A stretch of DNA of 64,000 nt, taken from NCBI RefSeq assembly GCF_002104995.1, contig NW_024468275.1, forward strand, positions 1 to 64,000. The letters run 5' to 3'. Each line of letters begins with the position of its first letter. The first letter of the stretch is position 1. Shown in pieces: positions 1 to 10,855 of this stretch. A model generated the notes under the pieces. The model did not search any database, was not told the DNA's origin, and saw only the letters and a list, made by a program, of their open reading frames with translations. The DNA is from Linderina pennispora (taxonomy: Eukaryota; Kickxellomycota; Kickxellomycetes; Kickxellales; Kickxellaceae). The translations under genes were made by a program, and so were the position numbers.

Positions 1-3000
1 TCAGTATAGTCGAGGCGCGCAGACCACCATGGTACGTGAGTAGCATAGCCGCCATCCGAAGCACCGATGACGAAAGGCTCACCAGCAGGTAGATAAAAAG
101 CCATGCATACTGGAACGACTCGCTATCATGCGACTTATCTGAGCCCACCCTGAGCGCCAGATAGTAGTCCTTATACGCGCTCAACAGCTGCACAGCAACA
201 ATCAAAACCGCGCAAAAGACGACATGCATCCACCCACCGCTTGCCGAAATATCCGGCCCAGACGCTGGCCTTAATCGTGCCACTCATACGCACTTCTTCT
301 TTGATGAGCTGACCAGTTGGCGGGCCTCCTGCATGCCAGTTTGGCTGCCAGCAGCTGCTGGCGTATCTGCAGCTACTTTTGCGCTCATCATTGTACTCAT
401 CCTCGGCATCGGGTCCTCCAACGCCTGCCTCTGCACGGCTGGCGCCTGCTCTCCCTGGCTTTCGCCGTCACTAGCAGCTGCGACATCGTCAAACGCACAC
501 CAGAGACCTCCTGTGGCGTTCCCTTTGCGACTATCTCGCCACTGCGCATCATCACGACGTACTGGCAGTGCGGCAGGCACATAGCCATATGATGCGTTAC
601 CAGAATGCGCGTTCTACCATGCATCAGCGGGCTTTGGCTCAGCAAGCAAGTGTGCAAAATATGCTTGGCTGTATGCGAGTCCACAGCCGACAGGCAGTCG
701 TCTATCAGCAGAATCCTCCGCGAAGAGTATATGGCCCGAGCCAGTGCTACACGCTGCTTCTGACCACCCGATAGTGTGATCCCACGCTCGCCAACTTCCG
801 ATTGATCCCCAGCAACGAAGGTGCGCAGATCAGGCTTCAGTCCACACATGCGTAGAACCTCCTCATAGCGGTCTCGAATGTACAGCTCGCCAAATAACAC
901 GTTGTCACGGATGGTTGCATTTCGCAGCCAGGGCTCCTGCGACACATACGCAATGTCAGACATACGCCGTTTGCTGACATAGGAATAGTATATTACCACT
1001 GACAACAGTCATATCGCCGACAAGTGCTGACAACAGTGACGACTTTCCGCTACCAGTTGGCCCTCCGATAATCGTTAAACCGCCCTGAGGGAAGCGCACA
1101 GTGAGATTGCGCAGCGCAAATGCCTGGCTATCCTCAGGCTGTCTGCCATGCAGCAGAAGTGGAGTCCCTTCCTCAGCAGCCGCACTGTCATCGGCTCGCT
1201 TCCAAACAAGCTGGGCTTGGCTAAATCCAACGTCATGTCCAGCTGCTTCGACTCTCTCGCCAGCAGGCTGCACATCATCCTCATGCAAGTACTCGTCGAT
1301 GCGCTTGAGCGAAACGTAGATAGAGATCGCGTGTGAGACGCCACCCGGCATCCAGAAAATCGCCCGCTGCAAAACCCGAAACACAGCAATGGCTGTAAAC
1401 GTCGTCTCGCCATCCAGCCGACCGTTGAAGCTGTATACGAATAGCACAACAAAAATGATCACCGGCATCATCCCGACTGTCCACAGGTTTAGCAGCGACC
1501 AGACCTTCGATCTCTGCCACAGCGCCTCCAGCTGCACCGCACGTTTAATGCCGACAACTTGGATAAACTTTGAGCACCACCCAAACAGCTTGACAGAGAT
1601 GATCCGTGGATGACCTCGCTGATTGTCTCTAGGCGTTGGTCGTTAAAACGCCCGATCTGTGCCTCGATTCGTTTAGCTCGAACGATCAGCCTCTGCCCAA
1701 CGGCCATGACGCCAACTATCATCGCAGTTCCGAAGAGCCCAGCTATACCAAGCAGCTGGTACATGTAGAAGCATCCGATGATAAGCTGGCAGGGGCTAAA
1801 CAGGACCGATCCAAACATCTCCGCAGTTTTGTTAACACGGCTGACGTCAGCAGTCAGAATGTTGTAGACCCGTCCATCTGAAGAGTCCCTGCTGCTGTCA
1901 TCCTTGGATTTGGACTCGTGTGCTCGCCGGCGCAATGTTTTCTGGGTCAGACTCGCCACCAGAACATTGCGAATTTCCATGCTTATTCCGCGCGACTGCC
2001 ACTGTTGCTGCTGCTCAACCACAGTTCCCACTACACTAGCTGCCAGCATCATAGCCGCCAAAAAGTACCCGAACCGCAGTCCAAGCGACGAATCCTCCAA
2101 GTACTCGTCCAATGAAACGCAGAACGCGCTGCATCAGATACGGCTGGATGTAGTCCGAGAAGGTGTTGTAAAAAGTGTAGACGATCTGGATTGCAAGATC
2201 GACCTTGAACACAGAGAACAGCTGCCTTACCAATGGCTGTCCAGGCTTGGCACCCATTGAGAAGCGGGCGTACGCTGAGCTGACCTGGCAGTTATCTGGC
2301 GGCACACGCAGATCGCTGCGTGATACCTGGTGCTCTCGACGACAATCAGAGAGGATAGGACTGACCCAGTTGAACAGCAGAACCGAGAGCAGAGGCTGGC
2401 TCAGCTCATACGGCTCAAGCTTGGCATCTGGGACCGCAGTGAGCCTCTTTGGCTGCAGTCGGCAACCAACCTGCAATTTGGGAAACGCGGCCAGCAACAT
2501 AATCACACTGCGGTAGCGGGTGTACAACCAGCAGCAGCAGCAGCAGTACACAGTTTACCAGCATCTTTACATGTACCGCTGCGGCCACTGAGCTCATATC
2601 CTCGCCCCACATTGGCGTGTGCCACTGGCTGCGGACAAAGAAGGAGAAATACTCCTCCAGCGCCGAGCACGCAAGCTGAACGAGGACAAATCCAAACAGC
2701 ACACCGCTGAACAGCCCACGGAATGCAAACCGGTCGCTCTTAGTATACCTGGCAGCCTGCATGGTGGCTAGTAGGCTGACGATCAGCCATTCGGTTGCCA
2801 GCACGAGCGACGCAGGCTCTGTAGCCCGGGCCGTCTGAACAGCAGTTTGGACGATCATCAGCAATACAGCTGCCGGTCCGACCCAGACCCTATTGTCGGG
2901 AACGCGTACACCCGCCTTGAGCAGTGGCCTGGCTGACGAAGTAAGGGTACCAGGCCTTCCAAAGTCACCGATCCACCAGCAGATCCCCAGAAACACCGTT

Positions 3001-3104
3001 GGGATCGCGCCCTCAAAGATCAGTCTGCGTGCGCATGCGTTGCGCTCCAAGTCCCACTGCCATGGCCAGGGCGAGCCGATACTGCAAGCTCCGAGTCTTT
3101 CCAT
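1..3104 (-). CDS. ABCC-type (MRP/YCF1-like) ABC transporter, partial and frameshifted
   Basis: Full-size ABC exporter of the MRP family, reading leftward and cut by the window start. Seen: an N-terminal membrane region (TMD0-like, about 2415-3104), a first six-helix domain (about 1500-2350), then nucleotide-binding domain 1 with Walker A GPTGSGKSS, signature LSGGQKQRV and Walker B LLIDDCLSAVD (about 600-1100). The linker and second half continue past position 1. I prefer the ATG at 3104 because it opens into an MRP-like N-terminus (W/P-rich stretch then an aromatic helix); the frame stays open to 3353 without a better start. The reading frame changes near 2120, 1590 and 1000 by single bases where the protein homology is continuous, leaving no room for an intron, and again near 290. 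Either a decaying gene or residual sequencing errors. An intron near 2430-2520 is likely but I could not fix its ends. Family call is firm; substrate (glutathione conjugates or vacuolar cargo) is unknown. Confidence 0.8.
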
Positions 3105-3420
3105 GCGTAGGCCTTCTGCTTGGTAGCAGGTAATAGCAAGGGAGCAAAGAAAAGTGAAGAAGAAAAGTAAAGAAGAAAAGGAGCTAGCGAACAGCTCGTG
3201 CTGCGGCCCGTGGTTAGTAGCGCGGTGGTGAAAAACTCGTACACAGATCGTCCCCACAGGCCCCACGGCTGGGCCGATTGTTTGCTGCCAAGCTCTGCAT
3301 AGCCTCAAGCGGTGATCGGGTCTAGGTTGCCTAATTGGCCAGCAGGACGGCATTTGGCATCAATAAATACTGTCCGCTTGCCCTCGTCTCGTCGGAACAT
3401 AGAGCTTTTCAACCCTCAGC

Positions 3421-4518
3421 ATGCTTTTCTATGCACCCTTCCTCGCCTTCTTTGTCGTTTTCCATTGCGGGCTAGCGGCAAGAGTCCAGGGAAATCTGGA
3501 TATCTACGCCTCTAAGCGGCTGATACAGACAGGGCCGAGCGACAAGAAGTGGCTAACCAAGAACGATATATTCAATCTGAGCCGATCCGGTACAAAATTC
3601 CGCGACATTACTGACGTCGACAGCAGCCTTCTCAGTCTCCGACAGAAGCAGCTGCACATTCCCGGCCAGCCGTCATTACAGCAAGCCATCAAGCCGCTAT
3701 TTACCAACATTTCTGATGCACTCCCCCGTCGTGTCCTTGAAGGAATGGCAAAGTTCCACAACCGGTTTTTCAACTCGCGCAATGGCCGTGAGTCGTCACT
3801 CTGGCTGCAGCAACAAATCACCAGTGTGGTTGCTGGTATTGGCGGTGTGGAGGTTGTGCCTTTCGTTCATTCGTTTCCGCAGAATAGCATTATCGCCAAA
3901 ATCCCGGGACGCAGCGACGAGACTGTCATTTTGTCTGCTCACCTTGACAGCATCAACAAGTTCGACCCAGAGCATGGCAGCGCACCAGGTATCGACGATG
4001 ACGGCACAGGTGTTGTTGTGCTCATGGAAGTTATGCGGATTCTGGCTAGCAGTCAGCTGAAACTGAATCGGACTATCGAGTTCCATTTCTACGCAGGGGA
4101 AGAGGTCGGGTTGCTGGGCTCGGCTGATATTGCGCACATGTATGCAAAAGCGATGCGGCCAGTAGTAGTTGATCTCCAGCTTGACATGACCGGATTCCCA
4201 ACTAGCCCGCCTGTGGTTGGCATCTTGACGGACAACACAGATCCTGGTTCGACCTCGCTGCTGCGCCAGATTGTGTCCGAGTACACCGACCTGAAGACCC
4301 AGGATTTTTCATGCGGATATGCGTGCTCCGACCATGCAAGCTGGTTTGAGGCCGGCTATCGTGCTGTGCTGCCTGGTGAAAGCCCGCTTGTCACTGGGAA
4401 TCCCCACATGCACACGCCATCAGACGATATCAGCACTGTTAGCTTCCAGCATTTGCTACACTATGTAAACATTGCCCTGGCATTTGCAGTAGAGGTTGCT
4501 GGAGTTGCTGGTGCTTGA
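3421..4518 (+). CDS. Secreted M28 family leucine aminopeptidase
   Basis: Zinc-dependent exopeptidase of the fungal LAP/M28E type that trims N-terminal residues from peptides outside the cell. The 365-residue ORF is intact. Residues 1 to about 20 form a hydrophobic signal peptide, followed by a propeptide-like stretch to about 100. The co-catalytic zinc ligands and catalytic acid are all visible in order: His in SAHLDS (about 174), Asp in GIDDDGTG (about 193), Glu pair in YAGEE (227-228), Asp in LDMTGF (about 255) and His in HMHTPSDD (about 331). The paired cysteines near 298-302 fit the disulfide of secreted LAPs. It lies divergently from the ABC gene with about 315 bp between their ATGs. A polyadenylation-like AATAAA follows 8 bases after the stop. 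Length and motifs match the family; exact substrate preference is inferred. Confidence 0.92.
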   Translation: MLFYAPFLAFFVVFHCGLAARVQGNLDIYASKRLIQTGPSDKKWLTKNDIFNLSRSGTKFRDITDVDSSLLSLRQKQLHIPGQPSLQQAIKPLFTNISDALPRRVLEGMAKFHNRFFNSRNGRESSLWLQQQITSVVAGIGGVEVVPFVHSFPQNSIIAKIPGRSDETVILSAHLDSINKFDPEHGSAPGIDDDGTGVVVLMEVMRILASSQLKLNRTIEFHFYAGEEVGLLGSADIAHMYAKAMRPVVVDLQLDMTGFPTSPPVVGILTDNTDPGSTSLLRQIVSEYTDLKTQDFSCGYACSDHASWFEAGYRAVLPGESPLVTGNPHMHTPSDDISTVSFQHLLHYVNIALAFAVEVAGVAGA

Positions 4519-4525
4519 AAAGTAC

Positions 4526-4531
4526 AATAAA
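4526..4531 (+). promoter_or_regulatory. Candidate polyadenylation signal of the M28 aminopeptidase
   Basis: Canonical AATAAA hexamer 8 bases after the aminopeptidase stop codon, in the expected orientation and followed by an AT-rich stretch. Confidence 0.4.
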
Positions 4532-4719
4532 CTTACAATTTAACACTCAGCATTCTGTCTTTCTGGGGCGCGAACAAGGTGAGCTGACAATAGCGCTACA
4601 ATAACCAAGACGCTAAACAAGAACATACGGCATCATGTTACTGACAGATAAAGTGCAAACGCATACCGAGTAGCACAATTGCCTTCAAATGGCCCACCGC
4701 TGGATACCCTAAGCAGCAA

Positions 4720-5484
4720 TCAATAACCCCTTAGCAGCTCGTATGCCACATTGGTGTGGTTGGGTTCCTGACTGGCGACAGTGACAATACTAAAGATCAG
4801 CGAAGTTAAAACAAGGGTGCGAAGCTGCTTGTCCATGCTCGGCCTAATCTCCAGCTTTTCAGGATGGAACTTCCTGATATTGAGTGTCGCAACAACAGAC
4901 CCATTGCTATCTCGCAGCTCCCACCGATTGCCTTTGATTGGAGTGTTCCACTTGTAGTCAGTACCGCTCGCGTCCGTAAACTTCCATCCCAGCTGCATAT
5001 CTCGCTGCTCTATTTTGTAAGGAACACCCCGAGTTATGGCGCTGGCACTTCCCATTGAGACCTTGTCGATTAGCGCCTTAGCTACAGTGGCACCGCTTGT
5101 CGGTATCACTCCAGCAACAACAGTAGTATCGTCATTCACATCCACCGTCAGGAGGGTTACGTGAGGAAACCGAGCTACGATGCGATAGGCCTGCATGCCA
5201 GACCTTGCGGCGGCTTGTCTGGTGTCGAACCTGCCATTGTAGAGCACAATGTTCTTGTGGTATTCCAGGTTGCGCAGGGAGGAAGAGGTATACGTTTCAA
5301 GAGACATAAGGAATCGCTGTTCTTTGGGCGAGCCGAGACTATCTGCTGTAAACTGCGGTGCATAGGCTCTTTGGACCAGCATTAGCATGTACAATATCCT
5401 GGCTAGCAGCATACACAGCTGGAAATGTTCACGGAGACAGAGGAATGAATTGATACAGGTGAATAAAAAAAACAATAAAGCCAT
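4720..5484 (-). CDS. Tubby-like / DUF6593-type fungal protein (tentative)
   Basis: Intact 254-residue ORF. The first 40 residues are hydrophobic, with a membrane segment around 5-40 that may be a signal anchor or a start chosen too far upstream. The middle and C-terminal part has the alternating beta pattern of fungal tubby-C-like proteins: a region YKIEQRDMQLGWKFTDASG, then a short RWELRDSNGSVVATL strand pair, and near the end a helix LVLTSLIFSIVTVASQ. DUF6593/tubby-like is my best match by pattern and is not proven. It lies tail to tail with the M28 gene, and its stop is about 200 bp from that gene's stop. The P450 gene ends 12 bp upstream of its ATG on the same strand, a very tight spacing. 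No function can be assigned. Confidence 0.5.
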   Translation of the reverse strand: MALLFFLFTCINSFLCLREHFQLCMLLARILYMLMLVQRAYAPQFTADSLGSPKEQRFLMSLETYTSSSLRNLEYHKNIVLYNGRFDTRQAAARSGMQAYRIVARFPHVTLLTVDVNDDTTVVAGVIPTSGATVAKALIDKVSMGSASAITRGVPYKIEQRDMQLGWKFTDASGTDYKWNTPIKGNRWELRDSNGSVVATLNIRKFHPEKLEIRPSMDKQLRTLVLTSLIFSIVTVASQEPNHTNVAYELLRGY

Positions 5485-5495
5485 CTCTAGCCCTT

Positions 5496-7065
5496 TTAGA
5501 CGCGCTTGGACAAGACCATCCTGCAGTCGCGGTCTGGGTAAATCGGGGTATTAACAAAGAACGACTTTGAGTCCATCTTCTTCGGACACCCATGCTCGTC
5601 CACGATTTCCGGGCCCAGGTACGTCAGATCATCGGGCATCCGGAGCTCGTAGTCCTTCAGCATATTTGCCATAATTGTGAACAGCTCGACCCACGACAGG
5701 TTGCGGCCTGGACAGGTGCGCGCACCACCACCAAAGGCATAGAAGTTGCGCTTCGACTCGTCGTTGTCCAGGAAGCGTTCTGGAACAAACCGGAATGGAT
5801 CAGCCCATGTCTTTCTGTTGGTGTGTACGCCGCGGAAGTTCAGGTAGACCTCGGTGCCTGCGGGCAGAAAGTGGCCCTGAATGGTACAGCCGCCTGGGGC
5901 ACTACGCGCGGCGCCTGCCCGCCAGCAATCGGACACAGGCGCATGGTCTCGAAGATGCAGGCTTCCAGGTACGGCAGATGGGCCTTGGCCTCATGGTACG
6001 TGATCAGGTGGTCGGGAGCGAATTTTTCGCGCACCTCGTTGCAGACGCGCACATAGACAGCCGGATACAGCATAAATAGATGTGTGGTCCACAGCAGCGT
6101 ATTTGAGGTGGTGTCGGCGCCCGCCGCCATCATCACCATGGACTCGGAGACAATCTGGGTCTCGTCCATGCGCACCTTGGACTCGGGGTCTTCAGCATCC
6201 AGGAACGCCCTGCAAAAGATCCGCCGGCTTGTCACCGCCCTCAGCCAGGTATGCGCGCCGCTTCGCAATGGCCGCCCGACAGAACCGCTCGTACTTGCGG
6301 AACGGGCGCTCCAGCGGCGCCAGGAGCTTCGAGAACGGGTAGTATCTGGTGATCGGGATCATCGAGCGCGCTGCCTGGAACTTGATGGAGCATAGCAGCT
6401 GCTGCGCCAGCGTGTTGTCGCGGTTTTTGACGCAATTGAAATCCTGGCCGTACACCAGTCCGCCAATAGTATCCATGGTGGCTAGAATGTAGTCTCTGCT
6501 GTAGTTAATCTCGATCTCGCCGGTCGGACTGCGCGCGAGCTGCGCGTCCCACGCGTTCTTGAGCGACTTTATGCCGCAGCGCAGAATCGTCGGCTCCATT
6601 TTCACCAGATATCCGTAGGCAAAGTACGGGCCCAGCTGGCGCTTGCGCACGCTGACGAATTTCGGGTCGCGCCCCGACAGTGTGTTCTGGATGTCAAACA
6701 AATCGATGCCGCTGTAGTAGTCGGACTTTAGGAACTTTAGCGAGCCCAGCACCATTTTCCAGTCGGATGGGTTGGAAATCGACACCGCGTTTGGCTTGTA
6801 TATGTAGATGTCGCCGTATTTGATCGAGTCGCGCTCCCCGCACTTTATCGCGTTGCCTGTGGCGCTGATCACTTCGGCCCGCCGGTTGGTCAGCCGCGCA
6901 GTCAGGGGCCCAGGGATATTGCGGAGGGGCGAGAGAAAACAGCGCGTAGAAGAGCTTGTAGCCGAGTGTGGCCACGATGACGGAGATGGTCAGCCTTACT
7001 GCGCTCATGTCGCTAGCGCTCTTGAGAAGCGAGAGCACAAACTCGGGATCTTGAAGACGCGACAT
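5496..7065 (-). CDS. Cytochrome P450 monooxygenase, frameshifted as presented
   Basis: Haem-thiolate monooxygenase of the fungal microsomal type. An N-terminal membrane anchor follows the ATG at 7065, then the proline hinge (NIPGPL). Also seen are the I-helix oxygen-binding motif AAGADTTSN, the K-helix ExxR (ETMR), the PERF-like region FVPERFLD and the haem-binding loop FGGGARTCPG with its cysteine. These occur in the right order over about 520 codons, but the frame shifts by one base near 6930, 6215 and 5890. At 6215 the sequence reads straight across with one extra G, so no intron explains it. This is a recently broken gene or one with residual sequencing indels; the protein outside the breaks looks well conserved. 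Substrate unknown. Confidence 0.85.
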
Positions 7066-8520
7066 GGCTATGGGAAAAAGAATAGGTTAGGGGCTGCGAA
7101 GGTGTGAGGTGTGTGTTTGGCTAGGGCGGTGAGATAAACAGTACGGGAGTCAATAGGATGTGGAATGCGGAAAAATAAACAAGCAGCAGACATAGAAAGA
7201 CAGCGTGGTGGGAATAAAGCTGGGAAAGCACTGTTTTTTTTTAATTCACTCGCCGAAAGCACAGGGTTTTGTTGCGTTCCTGAAAGGAGCCCAGTCTATT
7301 TATACCGCCGTTTCCTCTAATCCACAGCCATGGGATAAGCCAGAAAGAATAAGGCCAGCCCCACATTTACCACAAAGAAAGGAGATAGGTGAGCAAATGG
7401 ACCCATGCAAAGCTGTCCCTCATTCTGTCGGACGTGCAGCTTCTCGTACATGCAGTTTGGCGAGCATCCTGCCTGCACCCCATATGGAGATGCAGAAACG
7501 GCGGGGGAGGGAGGGGGTTTGCCCAAAAAGTACAAAGGGAAAAAATCGGTGATAGCGGCTTTCCCCAGGTCGTCCTATCGTACATCCCGTATTCCGTTTA
7601 TCTCCACCTTGCCCAAATCGAGCAGTAATGAGAGCCAGCCAAGCGTCAAGCAAGGGCATACCCTGTCCTGCTGAAGGACCGACCCATAGGCTGCATGCAT
7701 ATCCTGCAGACCCCGCCTTTGTGCTTTCTTTGTCATTTCCGTCTGCTCTAGCGATTAGCCAGGCCTAAATGATGCGATCCCCGCGAAAACGAAACTGGGT
7801 GTGCGAGATAGGTGTCCGAAATATTTGCAGTAGCAATCATAGCGAAAGCGCCGCCTGCTCGTTTTCCGTTCTGCGTCCCCACTCAGCAGCAGTGGCCCCA
7901 CTTACCGCTCAACTACCAGCGCGTGAAACTCGAGGAGACTACAGCAATGAGCGCCTTCTAGTCTCCTTTTTTCTTGCAGCAGCCGAAGCAAAGGAGGAAG
8001 GAGCCAAGGGAGGTGAATGCAAATCAATAGCCGACAGGCAATCTACAGGCGCTGCTAGTAAACGACGTGAGCGAGGAAATACAAAGGGAAAGGGACTACT
8101 GCAGCGAGGATTGCGACAAAAAAGACCTAGAATATGGAGGACGGAACGAGCGCTTAAACAGCAATCCTTCATAAACGAGACCGTTGGGTGGTGACAGTGC
8201 AATGCCCGATGCACGATAAAATGACCTAGGTGGTAGATCTCACGGGGATGCTATTTTTGGTGTGGTGGAAGGGATATTGGCGATCGCGTTTTATTGGCAG
8301 ACCTGGGTCTAATGTCGTTGTGGATTGGCGCCAGGCTCGGTAGTGCTATAGAGCGTCGCCATTTATGTTTACGCGGTAATTGCCGCGATACCGCGAGGAG
8401 GGGAGGGAGGGCAGACATGCAAGCGGTTCCCACCGATGCTGGCGTGGAAAATGCACGAGGGTGGAACCCCCTCCCCAAACTTATGCACCTGGTCACACGG
8501 AAATATAGGTGTATGGAGGG
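7066..8520. other. Intergenic stretch with the outer edge of the visible inverted repeat
   Basis: No convincing gene. From 7592 onward the sequence is mirrored at the right edge of the window (up to 64000), so the true outer end of the inverted duplication lies somewhere left of 7592 and cannot be located here. The P450 5' region (7066-7300) contains AT-rich stretches. Short ORFs here are not conserved in pattern and look like chance. Confidence 0.5.
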
Positions 8521-8543
8521 GGCCGGTTTATAAAAGACCGGCC
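8521..8543. promoter_or_regulatory. TATA box inside a GGCCGGT/ACCGGCC inverted repeat (left arm)
   Basis: A 7-bp perfect inverted repeat, GGCCGGT and ACCGGCC, brackets TTATAAAAG. The match to a TATA element is good on the plus strand. It lies beyond the 3' end of the Pex8-like gene, and I see no convincing gene downstream, so the driven transcript is unknown. It is kept intact in the other arm at 63051-63073. Confidence 0.4.
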
Positions 8544-8783
8544 GGATCCGGCGCCTTCCAGCAGCAGCGCAATCCTTTGCAGGCGTTCGACGAAGAAGAA
8601 ACGTTCGAGCCAGATCCTTCCTTCTACTCATACCTCGTATTTCTTTCGCACCAGAAGAAACCACCCTGTGTGCATATGGCAGGGTGTCAATACGGAAATC
8701 GGAAAATAGACCACACATTGCCCAAAATAGAACAAAATACGCACATTCACATTCGCGCCAACAACAAACGAACCAGTTTTGCT

Positions 8784-10725
8784 CTAGATCCTCGCGGCAT
8801 TGAATTCGGTCCGCATCTTCCATGTCCACATTGCCAAGGCCGGCTTGCGGGCCAGCTCTGCACGCTCAACGACCATGTCCTGGGCGGCATCCAGCAGCGC
8901 GCGACGCATAGCCCACTCGGGCTCTGCCTCCCACCGCACCCGGAACTTGTCCATCAGTTTCGGCAGCAGCTCCAGCGGCACTGCGGTCAGCAGCTCCAGC
9001 AATACCAGCATCAGCTCCTGTCTCGATACTGTGGCCGTCCACGGTGTTCCGCACATGGGCGTCGATTTTCCGCTCCAGCGCCTCCACACGCTCCCACGCC
9101 AGCGCATAGCCCAGATTCACCGGCACCGCATCCGCATCCTGCGCCAATACTGGCGCGCTGTGCGCTGTCGCAGCCCGGACCGCCGCCGTATATGCAATCA
9201 GCAGAAGCTCGCCGGAAATGCCCCTGCCCGGATACAGCTCCAGCAGCAGATCCGTATACCATGGCACCACCTCCACCACCAGCGCCGCGCGGCGCCATTC
9301 CCCCTCGGCTTGGACTGCCGAGTCCTCGCTATTCACTGCCTCCAGCACCGCCAGCACCACGGCGTGCGCAGACTCGAACCAGTCAGGGCCAGCGTATTGC
9401 AATGCATTGGAGTCGGCGTAGCGCGTCACCAGCGGCAAAACCATGGTCATCAGCGTGTTGTTCGCCAGGCGGCCAACCAGGTGCTCCAGCAAGTCCATGT
9501 AGAACAGCACTGTGCAGCTGCGCACCGCGTGGATTCCCCAGACCGGCCGTGCGGCCATATACAGCAAACACGGCTGGCTGTGGAACAGTCGCCGCACCGC
9601 CGCATTGGCAACGCGCGGGGGGCGCGCCACAATGAACCCCGAGCGCCAGGGAGCTGGCCCGCTTGAACACGTCGACGCCTGAGCGGCCAAACGCCAGCGT
9701 CGCAAAATGCACACAGGCCATGGCATCCACCACAGCCACCCACAGATCCACCAGCAGCTGCTCGTTTGGGCCAGCGTCGTCGATAAAGTACCGCTGCAGC
9801 ACCGCCTCCAGCACATGCAGCGCTGCCAGAACTGTAGCCGCCAGCAGCTGCAGCTCCGGCGGCTGTGCGTCCTCCGCAAAACACCGGCAGCTTTGCAGCC
9901 GCCTGCTCATAGGCCAGCAGCCGCGGCTGTGGCATTCGCATGCACCACATGCACAATCCGCGCAGCATCCGGCAGTGCCAATGCCGGGCTGTCGATCAGC
10001 ACAGTCAGCGCCCGCACCACCCCGCCAATCTCTCGCACCACCACATGCTCCACGCGCTGCCGGCAGAACTCCTGCGACGCAATCCGCTCCATGCCCAGCA
10101 CTCCGCTCTGCGGATCCAACACCGCCGCGACCATCGCCGCACACTGCCCGGCCAGCATCCGTACATGCCCAGGCGCCATCGCATCCACCACGCCAGTCGC
10201 CATAATCAGCGCTGCCGTTCCATTCTCCCCGCCAAAGCCCTCGTCGCGGCTGCCCAGCTCCCGGACGACATTCGCCAGCACCACTGCGCATTGCTCAACC
10301 AGCGGATCGACTACGTTTTCAGCCTGCATTGCCCGCAGCACGCCTGCCAACAGCGCCAGCGCCGGCAGCCCCGAGCTGCGTTCGGCCACTTTAAATAGAG
10401 CCGCTATGGCCTGCCGGTCGGTCTGATCGCTGATTCCGTGGGCCTCGCGCTGCCACGCACCCACAACTAGCCAATGGGCAGCCCGGTCTACGGCGTTGCG
10501 CTGCAGACGTGCGCGCTCCTCTGTCGATGCTATGCGGTTGCGATACGCGCGCACGCGCAACGTCGCTATGTACTGGCCCAGGAGCTCCAGCTGCCGCGAT
10601 GCGGCCAAAAGAGGCATGGCGGTAAGCGGCCAGCGCACCAGCAGGTCCTGCGTCACCTCAGCAATGATGTTTGGCGCCCGGCTGGTTGCCAGAATGCGCG
10701 CAATTGAGCGGTACTCTGGGTCCAT
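8784..10725 (-). CDS. Pex8-like peroxin (tentative), left copy with four +1 insertions
   Basis: Alpha-helical protein of about 645 residues if read without the insertions. ATG at 10725, stop at 8784. The pattern resembles fungal Pex8, the intraperoxisomal factor that links docking and RING complexes: a helical repeat fold with the segments FESAHAVVLAVLEA and PWYTDLLLELYPG. No C-terminal SKL-type signal is present (it ends ARI), which weakens the call. Compared with the other arm, this copy has four extra single bases, near 9040, 9638, 9879 and 9922, mostly in short G/C or A/T runs, so the frame breaks four times. The length difference (1942 versus 1939 bp, intact length 1938) agrees exactly with four insertions here and one in the other copy. 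Confidence 0.5.
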
Positions 10726-10855
10726 TGTCTCCGAGGAATTCTGAAGTACAGGGAAGAGTTAAGAAAATATATTGGAGATAAGCGTGGACAGAAGCAGACC
10801 CGCCCGAAAAAAGCCCAAGCTAGCAAGACCAAATTTGCGCACAGCACGTGATTGC

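Noticed and set aside
975-1000. A GT...AG pair of about 23 bp at the ABC transporter frame break
   Set aside because: Too short for a spliceosomal intron, and the phase does not rejoin the frames.
7205-7674. Several overlapping small ORFs between the P450 and the left arm genes
   Set aside because: No domain, no shared pattern and no promoter context; they look like chance in a GC-balanced intergenic region.
8436-9635. Long plus-strand ORF opposite the Pex8-like gene (mirrored at 61392-63158)
   Set aside because: Its composition (His/Gln/Arg/Pro-rich) is the shadow of an Ala/Leu-rich gene on the other strand, and the opposite frame has the better protein pattern.
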